Shown here: piece by piece, positions 43,910 through 54,241 of the stretch
Numbering within the stretch: position 1 is the stretch's first letter
How the letters are laid out: each line of letters starts with the position of its first letter
Source: Paramyrothecium sp. XJ0827
Taxonomy: Eukaryota; Ascomycota; Sordariomycetes; Hypocreales; Stachybotryaceae
Assembly: GCA_020881915.1 (NCBI GenBank)
Contig: JAJFPB010000011.1
Span: 806,001-870,000 of the forward strand
DNA length: 64,000 nt
Reading direction: 5' to 3'
Made by a program: the position numbers and the translations under genes
The notes under the pieces: generated by a model
Databases searched by the model: none
The model's input: only the letters and a program-made list of their open reading frames with translations
What the model was told of the DNA's origin: nothing

Positions 43910-44603
43910 GCGTTTCTTAAGCTCTGGGTGAAGTAACCAGCAGGCATCTGAGGTATGCCCAAGCTTCTTGCAGTAGCTACAGGTCGTGAGGTTTTGCTCC
44001 TGATAGCAGCGACCATGGCAGCATGCCTGACTCCCTCTTCGTCTTGGTCCTGTTGCTGCATCCGCTGGCTATGTTCTTCCTGCTCGGCAGCTCTAGTGGC
44101 TTCTTCAATAGTAGTAGCTGCTTTGATGATGATGCCCTCGAGATTCCGTTCGGGTAGCGGGCTATGGCTCTGAAGAAATGCAGTGAGGAATACATGATAC
44201 TTGGGTCCAAGACCACTGAGGAACTTATCCATCAGTTGTGGCTCTCCGATTTGACTGGTTTCGTCTAGTTGAAGGATTTGGTCTCGGGCCTTCCGTAATT
44301 GCCGAGAGAAGTCAGATACGTTTTCGCAGTTGTCCAGAGTAAGTCGATCAAGCCTTTGCTGGAGGTCGTGGAATACACTACTGCCCTTGGGTTTGAAGTG
44401 TTGCTCCAACGTTTTGAGGATGTTGGCTACGTTATTGAGACCTTGGACTTCCTGTTTGGGACGGAAACCAAGTCGATAACGGACTGCCCCGCACGCCCGA
44501 GCTTGTCTCTGGTGCCAAGCATCTAGCTTTTCTTCGAAGTCGACTTCCGAGAGACTTCCTTGCACCGGTGGGTCTCGTTTTCTCTCCAGGAGATCGCCAT
44601 AGC

Positions 44604-47600
44604 CAGGGTTGAAAGCCACTCCACTCAATCCACTCGCTGCTCGAGTGGAGTGGGTAGATCATAATCCACTGAATACCTCAGTATAGTGGATCCACTGGAA
44701 GCCGTCGTGGATTAGGGTGGATTAGGGTGGATTGGGTGGATTGGCAAGTGCCTCTATTCACGATGGTGAAGCTATTCTCGAAGGCTTTGCCCACCTAAGC
44801 GCCCAGTTTCAACTTCCAGAAGCTCCAAGTGAGCCTATCTCCAACTGGCTTCCATCTCGTCTTGAGCGCTCGCCGCCTGAGTTAGCCACTGTGTTGCCCA
44901 CCCTTCAAGCTGCTGATCTGACATCTGACCCAATTCGACGTTGACTTTTTCTTCTTGTACCGAGATAAAGACGGGATCCAAATCGTGAATAATACCCGCC
45001 CTCAGCCATGAACGCAATACCTGGCACATCCCGATAATCTGGGCTTCAAGTTGGTGGCGCAGAGGGTTCACCATCCGGCCTGATGCTGAGAAGAGTCGCT
45101 CACATTCTGCAGACATGGGTTGTATTGTGAGAAAATCAAGCGCCATTCGCGATAAGTTTGAATACTTGAATCCCTTTTCGTGCCAGTAAGCGAGAGGATC
45201 GTCGATTGAGCCATCGCCGCTTTCGCAGTGCGTAACCCAATGGAGGTATTCGTCCTCGCCTGGCGTGAGGCCATCGTGACCTGCTTCTGGCGCTATGTAG
45301 CGGTTTCGTTGAAGGTATTCCTGGAATGGATTGTCTGAAGTCTTCTGCTTCTTAGGAACTGGCTCAACGGCTGATAGGCTCTCTCCGGGCAAAGTGGCCT
45401 CCCGATACTCAAAACGCCACACGTCGTGAACAATTCTTTTCGCCTCGTCAATCCACTCGGGGTGGTCATTCCAGTTGCGTTCAAACCATTTCCACCGGTA
45501 TGCTGGATGGAGCGCCAGTCCAGCATAGTAGATGGGCGTCTCGCTCAATATCTCGTAGTACTCATTCAGCTTCTGCCAGCCCAAATTGATGTTGATCCTG
45601 AAGTGTTCAGGATCAGGGAAGTCCTTAGCGATATCCTTGAAGCGTTCAAGCTGCTCAAGAAGGAATTCAAATCCTTGAATCACGTCCCAAATATTGCCAT
45701 AAGACCCAGTCCACCCACGCTTCCGCTTGCGGATCTGGCCGTCGCCTTCGAGCATTTTGACCGTAGCTTCATAGTAGCTTAGGATCTGCGCAAATATTTC
45801 GACCACCTCCCAGTCCTTGTCGGATAGCTGGTTTTCTGGCTGGCAAATAAAAGGCAACACGAGTGACTTCTTAGGACCGCCCTTTTTGGTCTTGTTTTGC
45901 TGTTCGAACTCGATTCGATAGTGGGCAATTAATCGCTCGATATAGTCGCGAAGCAGTAGGGCTCGTCGTATCATATACAATTGCGACAGCCATCTGGTAT
46001 CGTTGTCCAAAATAACATCCAACGGCTTTCTGGCGTTGAGTTTGGGGTCAGACGACTTGGCGAAGGCTTCATGTTGGATGCTGCGCAGCATGTTTGTCAA
46101 CAAGTCCGATCTGTGGATAGCCACCACGAGATTATGCAATTTGCCTGCTGGTCCCTTCTTGCGCCAAATCAAGTGTTCTGCTTCAGTAACAGGCTCTGCC
46201 CCTGATATCCGCCGCTGAAAAGCATCAGCATCGTGGCCAAATAGAATGGCTTTGGCAGAGAGGTTCAAAGTATGCCCAAAACAGCGCCCTCGCCTGCGGG
46301 ACCCTACAAAGCCGAGCTCTCCACCAATAATCTCCATAGCGGTATCATTGTTTTTCGCATTGTCAAGCGTGAAATAGCCAATCTTGTCTTGGATCTGATA
46401 CGATTCAATTACGTCGAGGATTTCAGCGGCGATATTAGGCCCTGTGTGCCTGGCGCTGACTTCAGGGAGCCCAAGCGTAATCTTACAAGGCTTGTTGTTT
46501 TCGTCCCTAAAGAAGCAACAGATACCATATAAGGCGTGTCGGTTTCCAGACCGCCAGCCGTCGAAAGAGATGTGGACAAGGCCGGGCGCCTTGCACAAGA
46601 CCTCAATCACCTTGTGCTTGTGTTGTTCGAACGCGACGACGATCTTTTCTCGAACCGTCGTATGGGTAATATTGGCCTTACGTGCTGAAACTGACGGGTT
46701 CAAGTAATCGAAGATAGCTTGGAGTTCTGCTTCTTCAGCAACAGAAAAAGCGTGATTCTTGGCCACGATCCAGTTGACCAGAAGCCTCCGGAAGTGTTCC
46801 TTGTCGAAGCGCTTGATAAAGCCATTCGCAATTGCTTGTTCCCGGGGTCGTGTAGATTAAGTTTCATGGATTCCGCGAGAGTCTGTTGCCCCGTAGACTT
46901 CCCGCTCTTAGAATTCGCCTTCCTCTCAGCAGTTCCTTTGGTCCTGCCAGGCGGAGCGCGAATCCCGTGGTCATTGAACAGATGATTGTACGCGTTGTGA
47001 ATGCCATCAGCTTCGAAATGACGTGGGTGTAGGGCATTCTTGCGAATGCACGCTTGGCAAACCCATCTGCGGTCGCCTTCCTTTTGGATGTCATAACCAA
47101 AATGCCAGGCCCAACAACGCGTTTCTCTAGCTCGCTCAGAGGATGCCCAGCCCGGGAAATGCCTCCAGAGCGTACATTCGTACTGGTCATCGCTTGCAGA
47201 ACGGGTCGTGGATGTCGAGAGAGGGGTCGGAATTGAACGGGGAGGATAGGGTGTCGGACAGGGCGTCGATTCGGGGCCGACCCGAAACCGCTGTCGGAAA
47301 CATCGACCCAAGAATCAGGCGAGGCCATGGTAAAAAGATGGCTTGGTCATGTCGATAGCATGGTGGCAGTCAAAGGTCAGCAGGTTGTCGAAGGAGCGCA
47401 ACCAACGCGTCCAACGCGACGAGGTGCCACATTATTTCCGCGTCTTGCAAATGTTTTGGGTACTTCCTGCTCAAGGCAAGTCGTGAGTGTCGTAAAGGGG
47501 CTGACTTGGGTAAGTCCCCTCTCCAGTACGTACTGACGCAGTAAATGTAACTCGCAATTGTTCGCGTAGTGTTGAGATAATGAAGACTCTGAACGCGTTT

Positions 47601-48120
47601 TTCGAATCGCCTCGCAGAAGTTTATTGAATAGTATAGATTTCGAACCATGAATCCAAAACGAGGATGGTCGAGGTACACGAAATACTATTTTGGAACTGA
47701 ACAACATACGAATATCAAATGCCGTCACGATGATGTAGGATTCCATGAACAATTCTTAAGTGTACAAGTCGAGATTTATATCATTTGAATGACACCAGCC
47801 AGAATATTCGAATAGTGCCTCCTTTTATTTGCATATTTTAAAGCTGCGCTGCCTAGAAGCTTCATGATGTTTTCGATGTAGGGTAGAATAATTGCTGCGG
47901 CGGTGGGGGGCATCAGTCACTGTTAGTCCTTCTACCGAAATATATGGGCGCCCCCTAACTGCTCCACTTCCAATCCACCCAGTCCACCCACCCAACTCCA
48001 CGAGATCGTTTGGTGGATTCAGTGGATTAGCCAATCCACTAGAATTTTGGCAGTGGAGTGGACAGTGGAATCCACGAGTGGATCCACTACGTGGATTGAG
48101 TGGAGTGGCTTTCAACCCTG
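44604..48120. mobile_element. hAT-C element with 8-bp target duplication
   Basis: The ends are CAGGGTTGAAAGCCACTCCA at 44604 and its reverse complement at 48101-48120, with matching bases continuing further inward. GCCATAGC is duplicated on both sides (44596-44603 and 48121-48128). Subterminal repeats of GTGGATT(A/G)GGGT occur at about 44705-44742. Removal restores the gag frame exactly. Confidence 0.94.
44835..47328 (-). pseudogene. hAT-C transposase, long intact core with N-terminal frameshifts
   Basis: A 643-codon open frame (46766-44835) carries the hAT core: LVHISFDGWRSGNRHALYGI, GYFTLDNAKNNDTAMEII, RGRCFGHTLNLSAKAILFG, DNDTRWLSQLYMI, and the dimerisation block (YWHEKGFKYSNLSRMALDF, MSAECERLFSASGRMVNP). 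The N-terminal BED finger (RRWVCQACIRKNALHPRHFE then LFNDHGI) lies upstream in a different frame, with breaks near 46830 and at about 47200-47290. ATG 47328 (MASPDSWVDVSDSGFG) is the likely original start. It is the best preserved of the three A/B/C relatives in its catalytic part. Confidence 0.9.
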
Positions 48121-48497
48121 GCCATAGCCAGACAGGGCCAATAGGTCTCGGATTTCCTCGTTCCAGTTGATCCAGCCTCCAGAGGATTCGAGTTTGGCAA
48201 CTCCGGAAAGGTTTCCGCTTAGGCTCGAGTCTTTACCTTCTGACATATTGGAGTAACGTACAGTTCGGTTCAAAAGCACCTTCCTCTGTAAACAATCTTT
48301 GTTCTTAATTTTAGGACTAACCCCGCGTCTTTGTCCTTAAAGAGAGGAAGGTGAATTTGTACCAAACTGTAATGTGATGTGTTGACGTTGTTTAGTTGTT
48401 TTCGACGAAAGTAGAGGTAAGACAAGGGGTCCAGCCTGTCCTTTTCACAGATAGCAGCGGCAGGCTATCAAGGCCAGCGAGAAGTATGGCACAAGCA

Positions 48498-48598
48498 GCG
48501 AGGAACTGACGGAAACAGCGAGGAGATTGACGGAAACAGCGAGAAGCTGCCGGAAACAGCGAGAAGCTGCCGGAAGCGGCGTGAAGCGGACGGAACCA
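48498..48598. repeat. Leader minisatellite of the Copia element
   Basis: Five units of 20-21 bp like GCGAGAAGCTGCCGGAAACA lie between the 5' LTR and gag. Confidence 0.85.
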
Positions 48599-48817
48599 TG
48601 GTGAAGTTGGTGTTCCACAACTCAACCCCCCGTTGTGATACTTGGTAATGATCAAGCTGTGGGTTTTTCGTATAGGAGACAGGAAGATAAGGATCCTGAT
48701 CGTGGCAGCATCCAAGGTCACTGTTGAGTCTCCAGTGCAGTGGAAGGGACTGTAAGGTCCTTGTGAGTAAGGGATAGATGATTAGATAGGAGACTCAGCT
48801 TTTTAGATTTAGTTTAG

Positions 48818-48835
48818 CCGTCCGGGCTCATAACC
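48818..48835 (-). promoter_or_regulatory. Primer binding site, half-tRNA initiator Met type
   Basis: Immediately inside the 5' LTR the coding strand reads GGTTATGAGCCCGGACGG. Its complement contains GGGCTCATAACC, the anticodon stem-loop of initiator tRNA-Met, not the tRNA 3' CCA end. Priming by an internally cleaved initiator tRNA is known for Drosophila copia and yeast Ty5. Confidence 0.8.
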
Positions 48836-48946
48836 TGTTGAAATGGAAAGATTGCGGGTTACTTATTACACAATGAGAGGTGGAAGAGTCACCGCTTATA
48901 TACAGTTTGCCACAGACTTGATCGTCCACACACGTGACCTCCAACA
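48836..48946 (-). repeat. 5' LTR of the Copia element (111 bp)
   Basis: Identical copy of 39640-39750; on the coding strand it runs TGTTGGAGG to TTTCAACA. Very short for an LTR. Confidence 0.92.
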
Positions 48947-49490
48947 CCGTTATCTACCAAATATTCACTTCCCTTATGGCCAGGGATGCTGTCAAACATT
49001 TGATCATGAAGCGGATCCTCCACCTCACAAAGATCTACCACATCCCCATACACAGCTATCTCGTCAGCAATCCTTTCAAGCTCGTCGTCTGTCGGGCTCT
49101 GGCAGGAAGCAGTCTTGGCGGGCTCTTCCGGTTTCATCTTGGTGTCTACCTCCTGCTTAACCTGATCCGTGTTCCCAGCGCTACCCTCTTTCTTGACATG
49201 TTCCTCCTGCTGGGTGCGCTTTTCGCGGTTTAGGCCAGGGCTTGTGTCTTCTTGCTTGACCTTCCGTTTCTTTTCTTCCTTGACTGGCGTTGAGTATTCA
49301 TCCGGCCTCAACGGTGTGACTGGCTCCTGTTTGTCGACTACATCCGTGGATGTAAGGACGACTAGCACTTTTAACTGTCCTGCCTGGTTGTTACTGAAGT
49401 GGCCCGAGGCGAGCATACTCGATGGAGTCGTGTACTTATTGGTGTTGGGAACGGTGACAATCTTTTTGCCAGAGAAACTCGACTTTCACA
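48947..49490 (-). pseudogene. 5' part of an unknown Lys/Glu-rich ORF
   Basis: The minus-strand frame is open from a TGA near 49487 to the Copia junction. ATG 49416 starts MLASGHFSNNQAGQLKVLVV; then come charged KEE/VKQE repeats and DDELERIADEIAVYGDVVDL. The frame reads straight across the retrotransposon target into 39639-39499. An upstream exon may be lost in the AT-rich tract to the right. I do not recognise the family; nuclear localisation is plausible from the KKRKVKQE motif only. Confidence 0.5.
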
Positions 49491-49509
49491 CAAATAGAAG
49501 AGGAAGAGG

Positions 49510-49700
49510 CAGTTAGACTTCGCGATATCTAAAATAAGTAAGTTTCTATTATAAAATACAAATTAAAGTTTAGGTAGTAAGTTTATTTAGGGGGAAATCA
49601 AGTTAGATCATATTCTAAATAGCGTATTATAAGCATCTATATTATAGCGACTGTCCATTTAATTAATGTAATAGTGACTGGTAAGTTCGACTAGCCTGAA
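49510..49700. other. Very AT-rich tract
   Basis: About 190 bp of strongly AT-rich sequence dense in TA dinucleotides, unlike its neighbours. This is the composition left by repeat-induced point mutation in ascomycetes. No gene. Confidence 0.6.
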
Positions 49701-50470
49701 GGCTACCGCGCGAGCCCGCAGCTAGTCCGCGGTACATTTTCCCGGCGAACCCAAAGTACTCAGATGACTAAGACGTAAAGCCCCTAAACCCAAATGGAAG
49801 CGACCGGGGGTTTTGCAACAGTTCCCCCTATCGCCCACGAAGCGAGAGCGAAAATGAGGAGGATCGGATTTCGAACGAATATCTCAAAACCTCTATTACG
49901 ATTTCAATCAGAAAGAATTGTGTCGCGAGCGCGCCCATTACCCCGCCGCGATCTTTCGCCGATGTGGCGCGGTCGCCACAGCCATCCCAGCCCGCAACCG
50001 TGACGCCCAGCAAGGCAGCGACCGCCCCTGTTACAGGTTCGCTCTATTGCACGATCGACACGTCGCGAGTGGAAGAAGCGAATAGAGATCATGTCCAGGT
50101 GGGAGCAGTCCGGCAAGCCATTGAAGGAGAGATGAGGGCCAAGGATGGCCAGGCAACTTGGCGGTGCGCGGCGGTGGCGAGGGACGCTCGGGCTACGGAG
50201 CGCATCAAGGTAATCTGCAGAGACGAAAACGAACTGAAGCAAGTCAAGGAGGCTGCACAGAAGACAGCCGTCGTGGGTGCGAGAGTCATGAGGGATCAGC
50301 TCTACCCAGTGAAGGTGGACAATGCGAACAGGAGCATGGTGCTGGATGCAGAGGGGAACGTGTTGCCGGGGGCTGCCGAGGCGCTTGGTGCAGAAAACAG
50401 GGTCAGGATCGCCAAGATGTCTTGGCTGAGCAACAAACAATCGGGGAAGGCCTACGGGTCGATGGTGATC

Positions 50471-53400
50471 AGACTTCTCAACAAGCAGTCAGTTATCAAG
50501 CAGTACTGATTACTGATTGATACTGATATCATATCAGTATCAGTAAGCTCCTAATCAATCAATCAGTAATCAGTAACGCACGTGACCAGGTTATATCTGG
50601 CTTCCAAATTATGTGGCCTGGCTGCCTGCTGCAGAGTCCGAATTCAAGTACTACGCACTCGACGCTCCGACGCGTGGTGTGCAATTAGCTTCCGATGTTC
50701 TGCTAAGATGTGTTAGCGGGTACTGCCGTAGCACTGTGTTTATCTATGGTAAACGAGGTACCTTACAACCGAAACCATCGTCCTGACAAAAGTCCAGAAC
50801 TGCGTCCTTTCTCTATGTTCAACGGCAGCCTAATTTTATAACTTTGAATGGACTATCTGGCTGGTTTCTAAGAAGAGTATTTGTAACGTGAGAGACGGCG
50901 AAGTGCATATTATCTGGGTGGTAAAACCCAAGGCCATTGAGTTAAGAGATACCCACTCCACCATTATAAATACGCGGGATGCGCGGTAGCCCCTATCTGG
51001 CGCATATAGGGTAAGCTGGCTCACGTAACACTCTCGAGCAAAACAATCGAGATGCCAATAAACACACTGGTCTCTTCCTGAGAATCACATTCGTACAAGT
51101 TAAAGTATAGTCACGGGATTTCTCTTGCTGAGACCTTCCGTCTGGTGTCAATTCCCATCATGGTTAAAGATATATTTCCAAGTTGTCGTTTTGTAGTCGA
51201 GAAACCAAGGGTATGACGCAGCATACTGACCCCATTGTCACCATCAGATATGTCCCGACCCAAAGCACAGGTTAAGTCAAGTCCAGTTCGCTTGAAAGAT
51301 GTTTGTCTCTCAAGTATTTTCTCTACTCTCACCATCACCATCCCAATTCATATCGCTTTATTCATTGACGAAGACGAAGACAAAGAGTCCAAGCGGTCGG
51401 TATCAGGGACCTGCGCCCAAACCAAAATACACGCCTGGACGGATGTACTAGCGACTTTGCAGGTCCCCTGCAGACCTTGACGTGGAGGCTCAGCGTCCAT
51501 GGCCCACCATTCACCCTTACGAGTACGTACGCAAGCTCAGTAACGAGCTCAATAATCAATTCTAATCAAACGCCAGAATGGCGCGAGAAGAACGCGAAGC
51601 TGACGCGGGTGGGACAGGGCAGCTGCGAGACGAAGGTTTTTCGACTTTGACTCAAGGAGATTGATGCCCTTCAGCGCCCGATCATTGGCCAGCGGGCCGT
51701 TAGGAGGGCCAAACTGTGACGTTGAAGGTGGGGTCCAAGTCATGGACGCGGTGGTGGTGTGCTGATTGAAATAGATTGTCTCTTTGCACACATCTTGAAG
51801 GACTTCAATAGCTTGCACTTGTAACACATGAATAAACACCAAGCGTCAATATGCCTACCGGGTCGTCTCTATTTGTAGGGGACGTTGAATACGAAGAATT
51901 AAGCTCGCCAGCTCCAGAATCAAGCATCTCCGCAGCCGTGCGGCCTCATTCACAGCAATCATTTTTCTCCACGTCCTCCTCCGCTTCTTCCGTGTCTAAG
52001 CCTCAATCTCAGTCGAAGAAACGTAAACTCCGCGCGCCAGAAACCTGGAAGCACTTCCGCGTGCCCCAAGGAGACGAAGAGACACACCAGAATAACCAGA
52101 GACTCTGGTATTGTCAACACTGTCACAATCCGCCATGGCGTACAGTCTCCACTACAAGCGCCAAACGGCATATGCGAAGTGGCCACTGTATTATCATTGA
52201 CGATGAAGAAAGGCCAGCCAAGAAGGCACTCCAACAGTCTCTTGAAGTAGCATTTACACGTGTCTAAGAGAAGAACCGAAACCTAGTATCCCGTGACGAA
52301 CAATCGATACTACGGAATGCGATCCAACTTGACGCATTCTACGAGGCTCAGATCCAACTTATCACAAGCCGGCGGCTCCCATTCAGCTGTGTCTCTTGGC
52401 CGGAATACCAAGCACTTCTCTGCGCAATTAACCCAAGAGCTGAAGAGTTCCTTATTCAGTCAGGCAATACAGTAGTGGCTCATATTGAGCTGTCATACGT
52501 CATACATCGCGAGAACATCAAAGCTCAATTACAGGCGGCAAAGTCACAAGTCCACTTCAGCATCGATCTATGGTCATCACCGCATCGCAAGGGATTTCTC
52601 GGAATATGTGGGCAATGGGTTGATGAGCATTATGAACTCCGTGAGGCCTTATTAGGTCTACCGAACGTACAGCACAGTCACTCCGGAGACACAATGTCAC
52701 GGCACTTGCTGGACACCATACGGTATTTCAATATCGCAGGCAACATTGGCTACTTTACGTCAGATAACGCTAGCTCCAATGACACTTGCATGCGTGCTTT
52801 GTCAACGGCATTGGCGAACGAATATGGCATTGGATTCGACACCATTGATCGCCGCGTTCGATGTGGAGGCCATATTATCAATCTGTGCCTCCAGGCGTTT
52901 CTCTTCGCCTCCAGCAAAGAGGCACTCAATGCTGCCATTGAAGAGGCAGATAGCAACGTAAATACCACAGTTGTTGAGTCTCTACAGGCGAAATTGCAGC
53001 AGAAGAGTAGCAAGGGCAAGCACCGAAATGTGCCGGAGGATCGATCCGGATGGCGCTCGATGGGCCCCCTTGGCAAACTACACAATATCGCCGTGTTTAT
53101 ACGGAGTTCTACAATACACAGCGATGCTTGGGAGCGCCTGGCAGGCCGTGTACTCGGCATTGACAATGCAACCAGGTGGAATTCATGGTACATGTTGCTT
53201 CGTACCGCACTCGAGAAGAAAGACAAACTTATGGTCTTTCAACAAGATCATCATAAAGCCTTGGGCGACGATAGTCTCACACAGCATGACTGGGATGTCC
53301 TCAGATTGACGGCGGACTTCCTCCAACCGTTCTGGCAGGCTACGCAGGCTCAGCAGAAGAAGTGGTCGTCGTTAGATCAGCTACTTTACCACATGGATAT

Positions 53401-54241
53401 CCTGCTCAAGCATTTCGAAGATGCTAAGGTATATACTAGTTGCGACCTTATTAAGCCTTATGGTACTAACTATTTATTTATAGAAGACGTACGCCGATCA
53501 TCAACGCCTTATCCACTCTATCCACATGGGCTGGTTTGTGCTTGATAAGTACTACTTTAAGACCGATGAGACGCCTGTATATTCCGCGGCATTGCTTCTC
53601 CACCCATCAAAGCGATTGAAGTACCTCCGCCAGAACTGGCACGTTGATTGGCATGACAGTGCAATCAATAAGGCTAGGAAGATCTGGAGTCAGTACAAAG
53701 ATCTCCCTGTTACCACTTCTCCGGAGGAGGCTTCGGAGATCCAGATGACAGCGTACGATAAACTGGCGCAGTCGCTCGATGTGACGGAGGCATATGACGA
53801 CGAGGATGAGCTGGAGAAGTTTATTAATGGTTCTCCATGCAAGATCGCAGTTGCTCCGCTTGCCTGGTGGAGCAGAGAAGAGCAACGGATCGAATACCCC
53901 CGGCTACATAAGAAGGCTATTAACGTACTTTCGATTCCGCCTATGTCGGATAAGGCGGAACGTGTCTTTTCAGGGGCTCGGCGTACTGTTTCGTATGACC
54001 GTGCACGCCTCGGGGCGGAGAACATTGAGATGACAGAGTGTATTGGGAACTGGAACAAGAATGACCTCATTCGGAATGTGCACGTACTACCAAATGATGA
54101 CAATTAGGCTGAAGATCGTTGCAACAGCAGCATGTCTTGCCACTTACTGATAAGCTAATCAATCAGTATCAGTAAACATAGTAATCCATCAATCAGTATC
54201 AGTATAGGCCTTATCAATCAGTACTGCTTGTTGAGAAGTCT
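50471..54241. mobile_element. hAT-D element inside LINE ORF1
   Basis: Both termini carry AGACTTCTCAACAAGCAG as inverted repeats (50471 and 54224-54241), followed inward by ACTGATTACTGATT-type subterminal repeats (ATCAATCAGTATCAGTA arrays). The flanks are TGGTGATC and GGGTGATC (7 of 8 identical), the expected 8-bp hAT duplication with one change. The left end has an extra 15 bp (TCAGTTATCAAGCAG) relative to the right. Confidence 0.83.
51851..54107 (+). CDS. hAT-D transposase, one in-frame TAA
   Basis: Exons 51851-53428 and 53484-54107 with a 55-bp GT-AG intron give 733 residues in one frame, broken only by TAA at 52265-52267 (codon 139). Domains in order: a serine-rich N-terminus, BED finger (WYCQHCHNPPWRTVSTTSA, H-x-H in KRHMRSGH), RNase H-like core (QVHFSIDLWSSPHRKGFLG, GYFTSDNASSNDTCMRAL, RVRCGGHIINLCLQAFLF, GIDNATRWNSWYMLL), helical insertion, and dimerisation block (AWWSREEQRIEYPRLHKKAI, KAERVFSGARRTVSYDRARL). 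It belongs to a different hAT branch from A/B/C. One C-to-T change (CAA to TAA) would explain the only lesion. Confidence 0.9.

Larger units (their letters stand above)
43906..48246 (-). pseudogene. Copia gag (UBN2-type), split by hAT-C
   Basis: Gag starts at ATG 48246 (MSEGKDSSLSGNLSGVAKLE), continues to LSGYGDLLERKRDPP, where hAT-C is inserted between 44604 and 48120, then resumes with the UBN2-type region (QHFKPKGSSVFHDLQQRLDRL, GLGPKYHVFLTAFLQ) to a Cys-containing end near 43910 (the LQAL..CS/YCKKLGHTSDACWLLHPE-type knuckle region is in another frame). Gag packages the element RNA. Frame is otherwise continuous up to the pol junction. Confidence 0.85.
39640..48946 (-). mobile_element. Copia-type LTR retrotransposon with nested hAT-C
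   Basis: Identical 111-bp LTRs (39640-39750 and 48836-48946) begin TG and end CA, and the 5-bp duplication CCGTT flanks them (39635-39639 and 48947-48951). The element is transcribed on the minus strand: 5' LTR at 48946, primer site, leader with a minisatellite, gag from ATG 48246, pol in the Copia order (integrase, RT, RNase H) ending at 40587, a 3' region with tandem repeats, and the 3' LTR. Without hAT-C (3517 bp plus 8) it is about 5.8 kb. LTR identity means a recent insertion by family logic. Confidence 0.92.

Noticed and set aside
44700..44745. GGATTAGGGT repeats resembling telomere TTAGGG
   Set aside because: The unit is GTGGATTAGGGT/GTGGATTGGGT, it is short, and it lies in the subterminal region of hAT-C.
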